A stretch of DNA of 41,908 bases from Psychrobacillus sp. BL-248-WT-3 (GCF_012843435.1 NZ_JABAFC010000032.1:1-41908), one strand, 5' to 3'; counted from the stretch's first letter, positions 28,862-37,550 are shown. Notes: a model not told the origin generated them from the letters alone. A program made the numbers and translations.

Positions 28862-28902
28862 AAATAAAGAGTTGGTTTTTATAAACCAGCTCTATTTATT
28901 TA
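28862..28902 (+). terminator. second hairpin upstream of alsT
   Basis: An 11-bp core, AAGAGTTGGTT at 28867-28877 with one G-U pair, has loop TTAT and outer A/T pairs with a bulge. It lies in the 284-nt gap before alsT. It may be a terminator or part of the alsT leader. Confidence 0.45.
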
Positions 28903-29013
28903 TCCAGCACATTTCACTTTATTCTTGTGAGGTGTTATAGAATAGCGTAATAAAAGCAATCTATATATCAAGATTACATAATAAGCGTTACCGATTTTTA
29001 GGAGGAATTAATA

Positions 29014-30429
29014 ATGGATTTGTTTGAAAGCATGTTACAGGATGTGAATAATGCTTTATATTCCTACATCCTGATCGTACTCTTAGTAGGAGTGGGATTG
29101 TTTTTTACAATAAAAACTAGATTTATTCAGATTAGATTAATACCAGAAATGTTCCGTGTTGTTTCGGAAAAAGCCACGATCGATAGTACAGGAAAAAAAG
29201 GTGTTTCCTCCTTTCAGGCATTTACAATATCAGCTGCCTCTCGCATAGGGACTGGTAACATTGCTGGGGTTGCAACGGCTATTGCACTTGGTGGTCCTGG
29301 AGCTATTTTTTGGATGTGGATGATCGCTATTATCGGTGGAGCATCTTCTTTAATTGAAAGCACTTTAGCACAAGTATATAAAGTAAAAGATGGTAGAATG
29401 TATCGCGGTGGTCCAGCCTATTACATGGAAAAAGGCTTAAACAAGCGGTGGATGGGAATTCTCTTTGCAGTGGTTATCTCCCTCACCTATGGCTTTGTAT
29501 TCAACGCGGTACAAGCTAATACAATTACTATTGCATTTGAAGAAAGCTTCGGATCAAGCCGAGTAGTAGTTGGAGTTATTTTATCTATTATTACTGCTGT
29601 CATTGTTTTTGGTGGTCTTAAACGTATAGTTAGCGTTACGCAAATTTTAGTACCAGTTATGGCAATAGCATATATTGCAGTTGCTCTTCTTGTAGTATTT
29701 TTGAATATTAGTGAGCTACCAAATGTATTCATCCTTATATTCAAATCTGCTTTTGGCTTCGAAGAGGCTTTTGCTGGTATGGTCGGAGCTGCTATCATGA
29801 ATGGGATTAAACGAGGGTTATTCTCAAATGAAGCTGGTATGGGTTCTGCGCCAAACGCAGCTGCTACTGCGTCAGTAACTCACCCTGTAAAACAAGGGCT
29901 TATTCAAACACTCGGTGTATTTATCGATACAATCATTGTTTGTACATCAACTGCTGCTATTGTTTTAATGAGCGATGCGTACCTTCATTCAGAAGCTGCC
30001 TCGGTCAACCTGACACAAGTTTCTTTAGTTGATAATTTAGGTGGCTGGGCAGGTACATTTTTAGCTATAGCTATATTCATGTTTGCCTTCAGCTCAGTAA
30101 TAGGGAATTACTACTACGGGGAAACGAACATCGGTTTTATCAAGGAATCTAAAACTATGCTGCTTATTTTCCGTGTGCTAGTAGTGGCTTTCGTTATGTT
30201 TGGTTCTGTTGCAAAAGTTCAGTTAGTTTGGGACTTAGCGGATCTCTTTATGGCTGTAATGGCAATCATTAACCTGTTAGCTATTTTAATGCTTTGGAAG
30301 ATTGCTAAACGTGTTATTAATGATTATGTATCACAACGTAAAAAAGGTTTAGATCCTGTATTCTACAAGAAAAATGTTCCTGACATTGGAGAAGTAGAGT
30401 GCTGGGGCGATGAAGATAAAGATCGATAA
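29014..30429 (+). CDS. alsT: sodium:alanine symporter family protein (AlsT/AGCS)
   Basis: The 471-aa integral membrane protein of the AGCS family imports alanine, glycine or glutamine with Na+. About ten or eleven TM segments are present. Family motifs are visible: GVSSFQAFTISAASRIGTGN near 64-83, GGPGAIFWMW near 93-102, and KRGLFSNEAGMGSAPNAAA near 264-282. The substrate is uncertain; B. subtilis AlsT prefers glutamine. AGGAGG is 8 nt before ATG at 29014. It is monocistronic, with a strong terminator. Confidence 0.92.
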   Translation: MDLFESMLQDVNNALYSYILIVLLVGVGLFFTIKTRFIQIRLIPEMFRVVSEKATIDSTGKKGVSSFQAFTISAASRIGTGNIAGVATAIALGGPGAIFWMWMIAIIGGASSLIESTLAQVYKVKDGRMYRGGPAYYMEKGLNKRWMGILFAVVISLTYGFVFNAVQANTITIAFEESFGSSRVVVGVILSIITAVIVFGGLKRIVSVTQILVPVMAIAYIAVALLVVFLNISELPNVFILIFKSAFGFEEAFAGMVGAAIMNGIKRGLFSNEAGMGSAPNAAATASVTHPVKQGLIQTLGVFIDTIIVCTSTAAIVLMSDAYLHSEAASVNLTQVSLVDNLGGWAGTFLAIAIFMFAFSSVIGNYYYGETNIGFIKESKTMLLIFRVLVVAFVMFGSVAKVQLVWDLADLFMAVMAIINLLAILMLWKIAKRVINDYVSQRKKGLDPVFYKKNVPDIGEVECWGDEDKDR

Positions 30430-30440
30430 TATGGAATAAC

Positions 30441-30490
30441 AAGAGCTTTGAAAATACTACGAACAGTAGAATTTTCGAAGCTCTTTTTTT
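30441..30490 (+). terminator. terminator of alsT
   Basis: Arms AAGAGCTT-TGAAAAT (30441-30455) and ATTTTCG-AAGCTCTT (30471-30484 and on) enclose an inner CTAC/GTAG stem. Seven T follow. Confidence 0.92.
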
Positions 30491-30550
30491 CAAAGGCTAT
30501 GTTATAGGGTTGGGCTGATTTATGGTGCAAAGAAATCACTAAATGAGAAA

Positions 30551-30682
30551 GTAGAATTGATTTTTCGCACCAGCCGGGCTCTTTCCTTGGAGTAAGCAAT
30601 CAGCCATCACCCCGAGGAAAGCGCGTGGTTGTTTTGTCTGATCTGTTTCCCACATCTAGTAGGAGTCGCCGTCTGGTGCTTT
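30551..30682 (+). repeat. intergenic repeat copy R2 (degenerate)
   Basis: About 132 bp share with R1 the head GTAGAATTGATTT, the motifs CCAGCCGG and CAGCCATCACCC, GCGCGTGGTTGT, and the tail AGGAGTCGCCGTCTG. It occupies the alsT-tag gap (30491-30954); the remaining sequence there is A/T-rich with no gene seen. Confidence 0.78.
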
Positions 30683-30954
30683 ATAAATTTACACTCCTAA
30701 ACTAAGCCAAAAACTGTCACTCCCCCTAATTTATAACCTACTTATGTTCTTAATAGTCATTTGAATCATCACTTTTGTAATGTTTATAGTCACATAAAAA
30801 AGAATTCTTTAATCAAAATCAACTATTAACTTTAACAAAGCTATTTCAAAAGGCTTTTTTCATATACACTCTAGTCTATATATATTGCTATTTTTCTGAA
30901 TTTACCTTACAATAAAAATAGAATATACGTTCCCTTTTAGAAAGGTTGATGACA

Positions 30955-31542
30955 TTGGTTACTAGATGTGCGTGGGTGGTTGGAAAAGATCCTTTATACT
31001 TAGACTATCATGACAATGAATGGGGCGTTCCTATTTATGAGGATAGGCTATTATTTGAGATGTTATGCTTAGAAGGAGCTCAAGCTGGTTTGAGTTGGTG
31101 GACAATTCTACAGAAACGAGATAATTATCGTCAAGCATTTGATCACTTTGATGCTCATAAAATCATTCAATACACTGAGGATAAAATTCAATCTCTCCGA
31201 GAAGACAGCGGGATCGTCCGAAATCGTTTAAAAATACTTAGTGTGTTGACAAATGCACATGCATTCCTCCGAATTCAAAAAGAACATGGATCTTTTTCTA
31301 ATTACATTTGGAGTTTTGTAAATGGAACCCCTATCCTCAATCATTGGACTTCTATAAATGAAGTCCCTATCTTCAATGAGCTAAGCGATACAATGAGTAA
31401 GCGTCTTAAAAAGGATGGCTTTGTATTTGTAGGAAGTAAAGTCTGTTATTCGTATATGCAGGCAGTTGGAATGATCAATGACCATACAATTGACTGTCAC
31501 TGTCATCCTTCTATGAAGTTGGAAAAAGATGAAGCGCTATAG
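30955..31542 (+). CDS. tag: DNA-3-methyladenine glycosylase I (Tag)
   Basis: This base-excision enzyme removes 3-methyladenine from alkylated DNA. The 195-aa sequence follows E. coli Tag closely: RCAWV near the start, DYHDNEWGVP, LFEMLCLEGAQAGLSWWTIL, FVGSKVCYSYMQAVG and a C-terminal NDHTIDCHCHP. The zinc snap is retained: Cys5, the His of YHDNEW, and the C-terminal His and Cys. I chose TTG at 30955 because AAAGG (30941-30945) is 9 nt away and the product begins MVTRCAW like E. coli MERCGW. ATG at 30949 is the alternative (only 3 nt from the AAAGG). It is monocistronic. Confidence 0.93.
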   Translation: MVTRCAWVVGKDPLYLDYHDNEWGVPIYEDRLLFEMLCLEGAQAGLSWWTILQKRDNYRQAFDHFDAHKIIQYTEDKIQSLREDSGIVRNRLKILSVLTNAHAFLRIQKEHGSFSNYIWSFVNGTPILNHWTSINEVPIFNELSDTMSKRLKKDGFVFVGSKVCYSYMQAVGMINDHTIDCHCHPSMKLEKDEAL

Positions 31543-31675
31543 AATTATTTATCCTCTAAAAAAGCTTACGAAAAATAGGTTTGAGAGCTTAGTTTTATAT
31601 TTTTTATGAGGGAACTTTTTGGTGACATGATACAAACTATAAATAACAAATTAATTGATTTAAGGGAGATAAACA

Positions 31676-31996
31676 ATGAAAATTAAAATGCTCATTTTTC
31701 TAACATCTTCGAAAGAACAAATAGAAAATAATAGGACTCAAATGGTAATGAAAACATTTGAATCAACGATTCGACCTGTTAAAGGAGATATAATTGATGA
31801 CCCTGGATTTGACGCAAGATTTCATAATGGATATGAGGTTGTGAAAGTTACTATAAATTATGAGACAAATGAATGCTATGTATCTCTACATCCACTTGCA
31901 AGTAATTTAGAGGAAATTTGTATCAATGACTATATAGACAAACTTGCAGCAAATGAGTGGCGTATTGTTTCAAAAGAAGAATTATTAACCTACTAA
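31676..31996 (+). CDS. hypothetical protein, 106 aa
   Basis: I do not recognise this protein. It has a good RBS (AAGGGAG, about 9 nt before ATG at 31676). It is soluble and slightly acidic, with no signal peptide or TM segment after the first ten residues, and a mixed alpha/beta look. Visible segments include FESTIRPVKGDIIDDPGF (about 28-45), GYEVVKVTINYETNECYVSL (about 52-71) and a C-terminal helix with DYIDKLAANEWRIV. The flanks are tag and a repeat, and both neighbours are unrelated. Its codon use and RBS make it a credible gene. Confidence 0.7.
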   Translation: MKIKMLIFLTSSKEQIENNRTQMVMKTFESTIRPVKGDIIDDPGFDARFHNGYEVVKVTINYETNECYVSLHPLASNLEEICINDYIDKLAANEWRIVSKEELLTY

Positions 31997-32099
31997 AAGA
32001 GACAGACTTACCCCATTACCATTTCTGTCGTCGAGTGCGATTATTCAACTGAGTAAATTCATTTATAAATTCTCTCTGTTTGGATTGTCCCGATTTCAG

Positions 32100-32222
32100 T
32101 GAGTTTTAGGGGATGAGTGAAACAGATAACCCATCACAATACGAGCGTAAGCTATGGGTGATGGCTTATCGCTCCCCCTTCCCCGCGAAGAAGCGTCCGC
32201 CAGAGCGGAAATCAATTCTACT
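32100..32222 (-). repeat. intergenic repeat copy R3 (inverted)
   Basis: Read on the minus strand it starts GTAGAATTGATTTCCGC, continues GCGGACGCTT, AGCGATAAGCCATCACCC, GCTTACGC and CTCATCCCC, matching R1 motif by motif. CCATCAC at about 32131 and GTGATGG at about 32158 can pair. It lies between converging genes; no other feature was seen in 31997-32272. Confidence 0.75.
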
Positions 32223-32272
32223 TATTCATATAAAACTCAAGTAATTGCGAAATTGACTCAATTAGTATTCTC

Positions 32273-32968
32273 TTATACATCATAGAAGTCATTCGTGAGT
32301 CTATTCATATATTCTACTTCGCTTTCCCCAACAGCCTGGGGATGCTTTTCCATTAGTATGGGAGTAAGCTTAGACCATAGCACGTCCATTATATAGATGT
32401 CCCTATCAAAAACGTTGTCTAGTTCCTCTAAAGTGATCCCTATACTATTCGCATATAGCTTCTTCTCTTCTGGCACTACAGCTTTTACATTTTCCTCTAT
32501 AAAACTTGTTACCTCTGATTTAGTAACTTCAATATTATACTTTTTCTTAGCGATATCAATTGCTAATAAGTTCTCTTCCACATAGTATTCGGCATATGCC
32601 TTTAGTTCTTCACTATTATACTCCTGATTGCCTATAACACGCTCTACCTTTAAGCGAAACTCCATTTTATCTGCATTAAAATAGTTAGCAAGATCTTCTT
32701 TTGTACCTCTCTCTATTTCACTTTGAACTGAGAAGCTCGGAATCTCATTTAGGACTTTTGCAATTGCTTCATCTAATTTTTTATAATCTAATTCAACAAT
32801 ATCTTCTTCGTGGTCATGGCCCTCGTGATCATCGTGATTGTGGTCGTGTTCCTCATTTACTTCCTCCGTTATATCAGTTTCAGTTTTGGTACTATTCTCT
32901 TTCTGACTACATGCCGCTAATATACAGGAAAGTATTAAAATTAACAAAAACATATAAAATTTTTTCAT
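32273..32968 (-). CDS. His-rich lipoprotein with SurA-like chaperone region
   Basis: The 231-aa exported lipoprotein has a signal core (MKKFYMFLLILILSCILAAC) with lipidated Cys20. It is followed by an acidic linker and a metal-binding-type cluster with six His in 13 residues (His41 to His53, alternating with Asp/Glu). The rest (about 60-231) is helical and charged, resembling the N-terminal domain of SurA/PrsA-type chaperones (IAKKKYNIEVTKSEV-like helix, then a long helix). No PpiC isomerase domain is present. I chose ATG at 32968 with AGGAGTGG upstream; a longer frame to 33007 lacks an RBS. It is divergent from the DUF421 gene across 95 nt. A zinc-buffering or metal-sensing role is inference. 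Confidence 0.72.
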   Translation of the reverse strand: MKKFYMFLLILILSCILAACSQKENSTKTETDITEEVNEEHDHNHDDHEGHDHEEDIVELDYKKLDEAIAKVLNEIPSFSVQSEIERGTKEDLANYFNADKMEFRLKVERVIGNQEYNSEELKAYAEYYVEENLLAIDIAKKKYNIEVTKSEVTSFIEENVKAVVPEEKKLYANSIGITLEELDNVFDRDIYIMDVLWSKLTPILMEKHPQAVGESEVEYMNRLTNDFYDV

Positions 32969-33063
32969 GAATCCACTCCTATTCTTTAAGTTGTTAGCAT
33001 TCTTCATGTTTTATTTATATAGATGGTGGTAAAGAAAAATAAACATTTTTAGGAGGCTAATAA

Positions 33064-33573
33064 TTGTTTGATTTAAACTGGATGGAAATTGGACGAATAT
33101 TCTTGTTAGGCATAATGGCTTATATTTTCTTGATTATCTTATTAAGGGTAGCTGGTAAACGGTCACTTGCTCAGCTAAATGCTTTTGATCTTGTTATTAC
33201 TGTTTCTATTGGATCCGTATTAGCTACTATCATGCTCGATAGTAAGATTTCCATTTTTGATGGGATAGCTGCATTATTTGTATTGGTAGCTTTACAATGG
33301 ATTTTTTCTTTTAGTAGTAGGAAAAGTAATACATTTGATGATGTAGTTACTAGCGATCCAGCATTACTCTTTTACAATGGTAATTTTTTCGTTAAAACGA
33401 TGGAGAAGGAACGAATTCGTAAAGATGAAATGATTCAAGCTGTTCGTTTAGAAAGTAATTTATCTATGGAAGAAGTCCGTGCTGTCATTTTGGAGCCAAA
33501 CGGAGAGTTATCCATTTTACCTAATAATGAGAATGGAAAAGAAGATACTCTTAACAAAATAATAAAAGACTGA
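33064..33573 (+). CDS. DUF421 (YetF/YcaP-family) membrane protein
   Basis: The 169-aa membrane protein has three hydrophobic segments (about 8-30, 38-58, 62-82). The family motif LLRVAGKRSLAQLNAFDLVI (25-44) is present. The cytosolic DUF421 domain continues to about 155. B. subtilis relatives YetF and YkjA act in the spore membrane or are uncharacterised; no function can be assigned here. It uses TTG at 33064: AGGAGG (33051-33056) sits 7 nt upstream. It is shorter than YetF-type proteins (about 220-230 aa), lacking part of the C-terminal region. Confidence 0.86.
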   Translation: MFDLNWMEIGRIFLLGIMAYIFLIILLRVAGKRSLAQLNAFDLVITVSIGSVLATIMLDSKISIFDGIAALFVLVALQWIFSFSSRKSNTFDDVVTSDPALLFYNGNFFVKTMEKERIRKDEMIQAVRLESNLSMEEVRAVILEPNGELSILPNNENGKEDTLNKIIKD

Positions 33574-33597
33574 TTCTTTCAAAAAAGAGTTTTTTTA
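33572..33597 (+). terminator. weak terminator of the DUF421 gene
   Basis: GATTCTTT (33572-33579) pairs with AAAGAGTT (33584-33591) with two G-U pairs and is followed by T-rich sequence. The stem is weak but the tail is good. Confidence 0.5.
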
Positions 33598-33609
33598 CCT
33601 TACTTAGGG

Positions 33610-33624
33610 TAATAATTATTATAG
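33610..33624 (+). promoter_or_regulatory. PerR/Fur-like box upstream of the alcohol dehydrogenase
   Basis: TAATAATTATTATAG matches 12 of 14 positions of the PerR consensus TTATAATnATTATAA and 11 of 14 of the Fur box. It lies 31 nt before the start codon. No clear -35 was found, and A/T-rich intergenic DNA can produce this by chance. Confidence 0.35.
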
Positions 33625-33654
33625 AAAAAGTACTTATTAATAGGAGGAGATCAT

Positions 33655-34794
33655 TTGAAGGCTGTTACTTATCAAGGTGCAAAAGATGTTCAAGTAAAAG
33701 AAGTACCAGATGCAAAAATTGAAAAAAGCGATGATATTGTCGTGCGTATTACTACTACAGCTATTTGCGGGTCCGATTTACATATTTACAGAGGTGCAGT
33801 GCCAGCTCGTAAGGATTATGTAATTGGTCACGAACCAATGGGAATAGTTGAAGAAGTTGGCCCCTCTGTTACAAAAGTTAAAAAGGGTGACCGCGTTGTA
33901 ATTCCTTTTAACATTTCCTGTGGTGAATGCTTTTATTGTCAAAATGAAATGGAAAGTCAGTGTGACAATTCCAATGAAAATCCGGTAATAGATTCCGGAG
34001 CATACTTTGGATTTACAGAACGATACGGTGACTATCCTGGAGGTCAAGCAGAGTATTTACGCGTACCATACGGAAATTATTTACCATTTAAAATACCTGA
34101 GTCTTGTGAGCTAGAGGATGAATCATTATTATTTCTCTCAGATGTTCTACCTACAGCTTACTGGAGCGTAGAGCATTCAGGTATGAAAGAAGGCGATACG
34201 GTCGCTGTTTTAGGATCAGGACCTATCGGATTAATGGTACAGAAGTTTGCTTGGATGAAAGGTGCTAAGCGTGTTATAGCTGTCGATCATTTACCATATC
34301 GTTTGAATCATGCTGTAAAGATGAATAAAGTTGAAGCGTATAACTTTGAAGAGTATGATCACATGGGAAAATATATTCGAGAAATCACAAATGGTGGTGT
34401 AGATGTTGTAATCGACTGTGTAGGTATGGATGGTAAAATGTCTACATTAGAAAAAGTTGGGCAAAAACTAAAACTCCAAGGTGGTACTTTAAGTGCCCTT
34501 GATATTGGAATTGATGCTGTACGTAAATTTGGTACAATTCAATTAACCGGTGTATATGGATCGAATTACAATATGTTCCCTCTTGGAAATATTTTCGAGC
34601 GAAATATTAATATTAAAACAGGACAAGCGCCTGTAGTACACTATATGCCAAAGATATATGAAATGATTACAAAAGGTGACGTTGACCCTACACAAATCAT
34701 TACACATAGCGTTCCACTTGAGCAGGCTAGTGAAGCATATAAAATATTCCATGACCATGAAGAAGAAAGCATTAAATTTGTTTTAAAACCGTAA
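33655..34794 (+). CDS. zinc-dependent alcohol dehydrogenase (AdhB-like)
   Basis: The 379-aa medium-chain dehydrogenase is of the threonine/formaldehyde-dehydrogenase-like branch. Catalytic zinc ligands are Cys38, His59, Glu60 and probably Asp163. Structural zinc cysteines are Cys89, Cys92, Cys95 and Cys103. The NAD loop is GSGPIG (187-192). The natural substrate is uncertain; B. subtilis AdhB is the nearest named relative by length and motifs. The start is TTG at 33655, 7 nt from AGGAGG (33643-33648). It is monocistronic. A PerR/Fur-like sequence lies upstream. Confidence 0.9.
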   Translation: MKAVTYQGAKDVQVKEVPDAKIEKSDDIVVRITTTAICGSDLHIYRGAVPARKDYVIGHEPMGIVEEVGPSVTKVKKGDRVVIPFNISCGECFYCQNEMESQCDNSNENPVIDSGAYFGFTERYGDYPGGQAEYLRVPYGNYLPFKIPESCELEDESLLFLSDVLPTAYWSVEHSGMKEGDTVAVLGSGPIGLMVQKFAWMKGAKRVIAVDHLPYRLNHAVKMNKVEAYNFEEYDHMGKYIREITNGGVDVVIDCVGMDGKMSTLEKVGQKLKLQGGTLSALDIGIDAVRKFGTIQLTGVYGSNYNMFPLGNIFERNINIKTGQAPVVHYMPKIYEMITKGDVDPTQIITHSVPLEQASEAYKIFHDHEEESIKFVLKP

Positions 34795-34876
34795 TACAAA
34801 CAAACGAGGCTGGGACATAAGCGTAATTTTCAAAAACAAGTAGCTTTTATCCCTAGTAAGCATCTGATAATCTTTA

Positions 34877-34981
34877 AATTGATTGCAGTGAAGGGGCGAC
34901 TCCTGGGGGAACAGCACGAGTGAGAGACTACAGACTCGAGCCGTGCCCCCGGAAAGCGTACCCGGAATGGAAATCAATTTT
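34877..34981 (-). repeat. intergenic repeat copy R4 (inverted, divergent)
   Basis: Read on the minus strand it contains AAAATTGATTTCCATTCCGG, CGCTTTCCGGGGGCACGG and CCCCCAGGAGTCGCC, and ends GCAATCAATTT. Head and tail are AATTGATT/AATCAATT, as in the common Bacillaceae intergenic repeat. It is more GC-rich and closer to a generic consensus than R1-R3. Confidence 0.72.
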
Positions 34982-34990
34982 CTTTATGCA

Positions 34991-35031
34991 AAAAAACACT
35001 ATTTTCTCGATGAGAAAAATAGTGTTTTTTT
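34991..35031. terminator. bidirectional terminator between adhB-like gene and the DMT transporter
   Basis: The 18-nt left arm (34991-35008) pairs with 35012-35030 with a single bulged A and loop GAT. It carries A- and T-runs at the outer ends, and sits between converging genes. Confidence 0.85.
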
Positions 35032-35050
35032 AGTCTTGTCCTAGCATCTT

Positions 35051-35959
35051 TTATAGTTCATCTGCAATTCCTAATAGTGCAATTCCGACAATCACTACAA
35101 TAATTACAGCATATTGCTTTTTCGTGAGCTTCTCCTTCAAAAAGATTCTGGAGAGTAGTACTGAAAAAATACTATATGAAGCAATGATTGGTGCTGCAAT
35201 AATTGCATTTGAAGACATAGCAAATACATAAAAGAATTGACCTATTGTTTCTAAAATGGCAGCGCTTGTTTTATCTCGCTCTTTAAATATATTAAATGGA
35301 ACCTTCTTAATAGCTTTTAGGTAGACAAAAGCAACAACAGCACAAATAAAGAATGTAAACTCATAAGCAAGTAGAGCTGCATCCTCTCCTATTAGACTAA
35401 GCTCATCTAAATACACAGCATCTGCAAAAGTGCCTAGCCCATCAATCAAGGCATATAAGATTGGGAAAATAATAGCCATAAAACCAATCGTGTATTTCGT
35501 ATCTATCGTCTTAGGGTTTGCTTGAAGCACTTGTTTTTCCATTTGTTTTTCAAAGACGGCAAGTCCAATTACTCCTAGAGTAATGATAATAATTGAAATT
35601 ATTTCTAATGCACTTAACGAATGCGTAAAGAAGATAAATAATAGAATGGTTGTAATAGCTCCGGATGAGTTTTGAACAGGCGATGCTATTGATAATTCTA
35701 AATATCTCAATCCTATATAACCAATAGCCATTGACAATATGTAAAGGGCCGACACAGGTAAGTATAACAACATATCCATTGGATCAAATTGAATACCCTT
35801 TAAGAGCATATAAAATGTTCCGTGGATTCCCATAACCAAGCCTACCATAACAACTATTTTAAGATGACTAAATTTATCCTTAGGGTCTGTTCCCTTTTTA
35901 TAAAATAAGTCTGCTCCTCCCCATGCAAGGGCAGTTACTAGAGCAAATATAAACCACAT
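35051..35959 (-). CDS. DMT-family transporter (EamA domains)
   Basis: The 302-aa membrane protein has ten predicted TM segments in two EamA halves (about 1-130 and 150-300). MWFIFALVTALAWGGADLFY at the N-terminus is typical of the drug/metabolite transporter superfamily. The substrate is unknown. AAGGAGA precedes ATG at 35959. It is transcribed leftward alone, ending at the bidirectional terminator. Confidence 0.87.
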   Translation of the reverse strand: MWFIFALVTALAWGGADLFYKKGTDPKDKFSHLKIVVMVGLVMGIHGTFYMLLKGIQFDPMDMLLYLPVSALYILSMAIGYIGLRYLELSIASPVQNSSGAITTILLFIFFTHSLSALEIISIIIITLGVIGLAVFEKQMEKQVLQANPKTIDTKYTIGFMAIIFPILYALIDGLGTFADAVYLDELSLIGEDAALLAYEFTFFICAVVAFVYLKAIKKVPFNIFKERDKTSAAILETIGQFFYVFAMSSNAIIAAPIIASYSIFSVLLSRIFLKEKLTKKQYAVIIVVIVGIALLGIADEL

Positions 35960-36070
35960 AAATTGTTCTCCTTTTCTTTAAAAATCAAATGTAAATGAAG
36001 CTTTACAATTATAATAAATGAAACTTGAATGTCAATAGAATTGGGAGAAGTTAGAATAATAAATAAAATT

Positions 36071-36110
36071 AGACCACCATAGCTCCGTGAACTTTGGTGG
36101 TCTGAATCCA
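36071..36110 (-). terminator. terminator of the MFS gene
   Basis: AGACCACCA (36071-36079) pairs with TGGTGGTCT (36095-36103), loop 15 nt. The minus-strand tail AATTTTATTTATT follows the left arm. Confidence 0.75.
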
Positions 36111-36124
36111 TTTTTTGAAATTGG

Positions 36125-37300
36125 TTATACTGTATTGGAACGATTAGTTTTAGTAAAAAATATAATGATAGCCATTACGCCTAATAGTAGCGAAATAAGT
36201 AACAAAAAGCTGACTCCCTCAAATAATTGAATGAACAACCCACCAAAGAAAGGACCTGATAGACTTCCTAAGCTAAAAAATATACCACAAATTAAATTAC
36301 CTGTTGGTAAAAGCTCTTTTGGTGTGAGGTCGGTCATATATGCAATTCCAAGAGAAAAAGTAGAACCTACAAAAGTTCCTGCTATGAAGAAAAATGTACC
36401 TACAATTATAGCAGAAGCCTCAAAAAAGCTGGCTAATCCGAATGTGATAGCACCCAATCCAAGCATACTATATAGCACCTGTCTTCTTCCAAGGCGGTCA
36501 CTCAGCATACCAAGCGGTAATTGAGAGACTACACCACCAATAGAAAATGCAGCTAGAATATACGATAGATCACTAATTTCTATCGAATTTCGTAGCGCAT
36601 ATACAGGATAGATCGCATTTAAAGATGATTCTAAAAAGCCATAGCTAAACGGAGGGATAAAAGCTATCCATGCTACTCCAAAGGCTGCACCAAATCGTTT
36701 CCAAGTTCCATTTGCGGAGTTTGAAGAGGAAAAGGCTTCGGGCTTCTCATTCTTTATAAAAAACACCAATACCCATGCACATAAACATAAAAGTCCAGAA
36801 ACGATAAAAGGAAGTCCTTCAAAAATTTCTACCAATTGAACGAACAAAGGACCAACTGCAAAGCCAACTCCAAAAGATAATCCATAGATGGCTATATTTC
36901 TTCCCAAACGATGCTGAGGAGAAAAACTTGTTATCCATGTTTGAGTAGAAAAATGAAGAGCATGATCACCAATTCCTATTAACAGCCGAAGGACAAACCA
37001 AAATGCAACACTTTTCCATAAAGGAAAAAGTAGAAGTGAAACGATAACTATAAGACCACCGACTACAATCATCGGCTTATATCCGTATTTCCGTAAGGGA
37101 AGCTCAATGAAAGGTGATATTAATAAAGTACCTATGTATAAACCTGTAGCACTTAACCCATTTAATGTAGCGCTTACCCCATCCTGCTCAAAAATTACAG
37201 AGATTAGTGGTAAAAGCATTCCTTGAGAAAAACCTGAAATTGAAACAATAATAACTAAAATTTTAAATCGTCTGCTCTCTGTAGCTGTAAATTGTTGCAT
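36125..37300 (-). CDS. MFS transporter
   Basis: The 391-aa transporter has twelve predicted TM segments. The MFS loop motif is visible twice: PLRKYGYKP in the loop between TM2 and TM3 of the first half, and LSDRLGRRQ (about 267-275) in the second. FAVGPLFVQL lies in the TM5 region. It is most like the YcaD/quinolone-resistance-like set of Bacillus transporters; the substrate is unknown. GAGGT precedes ATG at 37300. A terminator belonging to the upstream small ORF sits 72 nt before the start. Confidence 0.88.
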   Translation of the reverse strand: MQQFTATESRRFKILVIIVSISGFSQGMLLPLISVIFEQDGVSATLNGLSATGLYIGTLLISPFIELPLRKYGYKPMIVVGGLIVIVSLLLFPLWKSVAFWFVLRLLIGIGDHALHFSTQTWITSFSPQHRLGRNIAIYGLSFGVGFAVGPLFVQLVEIFEGLPFIVSGLLCLCAWVLVFFIKNEKPEAFSSSNSANGTWKRFGAAFGVAWIAFIPPFSYGFLESSLNAIYPVYALRNSIEISDLSYILAAFSIGGVVSQLPLGMLSDRLGRRQVLYSMLGLGAITFGLASFFEASAIIVGTFFFIAGTFVGSTFSLGIAYMTDLTPKELLPTGNLICGIFFSLGSLSGPFFGGLFIQLFEGVSFLLLISLLLGVMAIIIFFTKTNRSNTV

Positions 37301-37371
37301 AAGATAACCTCTTCACTATTTAATTTTCATACAGGTTATCATAACAAAAATTAGCTTTTCTATAAACAACA

Positions 37372-37411
37372 AAAGGCCCAGTCAATATCGTTTAAGATTG
37401 ACTGAGCCTTT
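37372..37411 (-). terminator. terminator downstream of the 34-codon ORF
   Basis: Arms AAAGGCCCAGTCAAT (37372-37386) and ATTGACTGAGCCTTT (37397-37411) pair with one mismatch; loop 10 nt. The minus-strand tail is TTTTGTTGTTT. No recognised gene on the plus strand ends here, so it appears to serve the small minus-strand ORF. Confidence 0.8.
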
Positions 37412-37416
37412 ATATA

Positions 37417-37521
37417 TTACTTATATCCTTGTGAGTATTCATAACTGCATTTGCGGCTATTTTGCCGGTGAAATGTCTGAACCGCCTCCTTCAAATGGTT
37501 AATTGGTTTTCGACTCTTCAC
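37417..37521 (-). CDS. candidate small protein, 34 aa
   Basis: This is a minus-strand ORF from GTG (37521-37519) to TAA (37419-37417). AAAGGAGG lies 5 nt before the start, a promoter-like TTTACA/TAAAGT pair (17-nt spacer) further upstream, and a terminator begins 5 nt after the stop. The product is basic (KSRKPINHLKEAVQTFHRQN, then SRKCSYEYSQGYK), soluble and with a single Cys. I do not recognise a family. The full set of expression signals in 250 nt otherwise lacking a gene argues for a real gene. A small regulatory RNA with the same ends is the alternative. Confidence 0.5.
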   Translation of the reverse strand: MKSRKPINHLKEAVQTFHRQNSRKCSYEYSQGYK

Positions 37522-37550
37522 TACGGCCTCCTTTCGTATAACTTAATGTT

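Noticed and set aside
28981-28997. CcpA cre-like sequence before alsT
   Set aside because: AAGCGTTACC core matches, but at least three conserved positions differ from the consensus.
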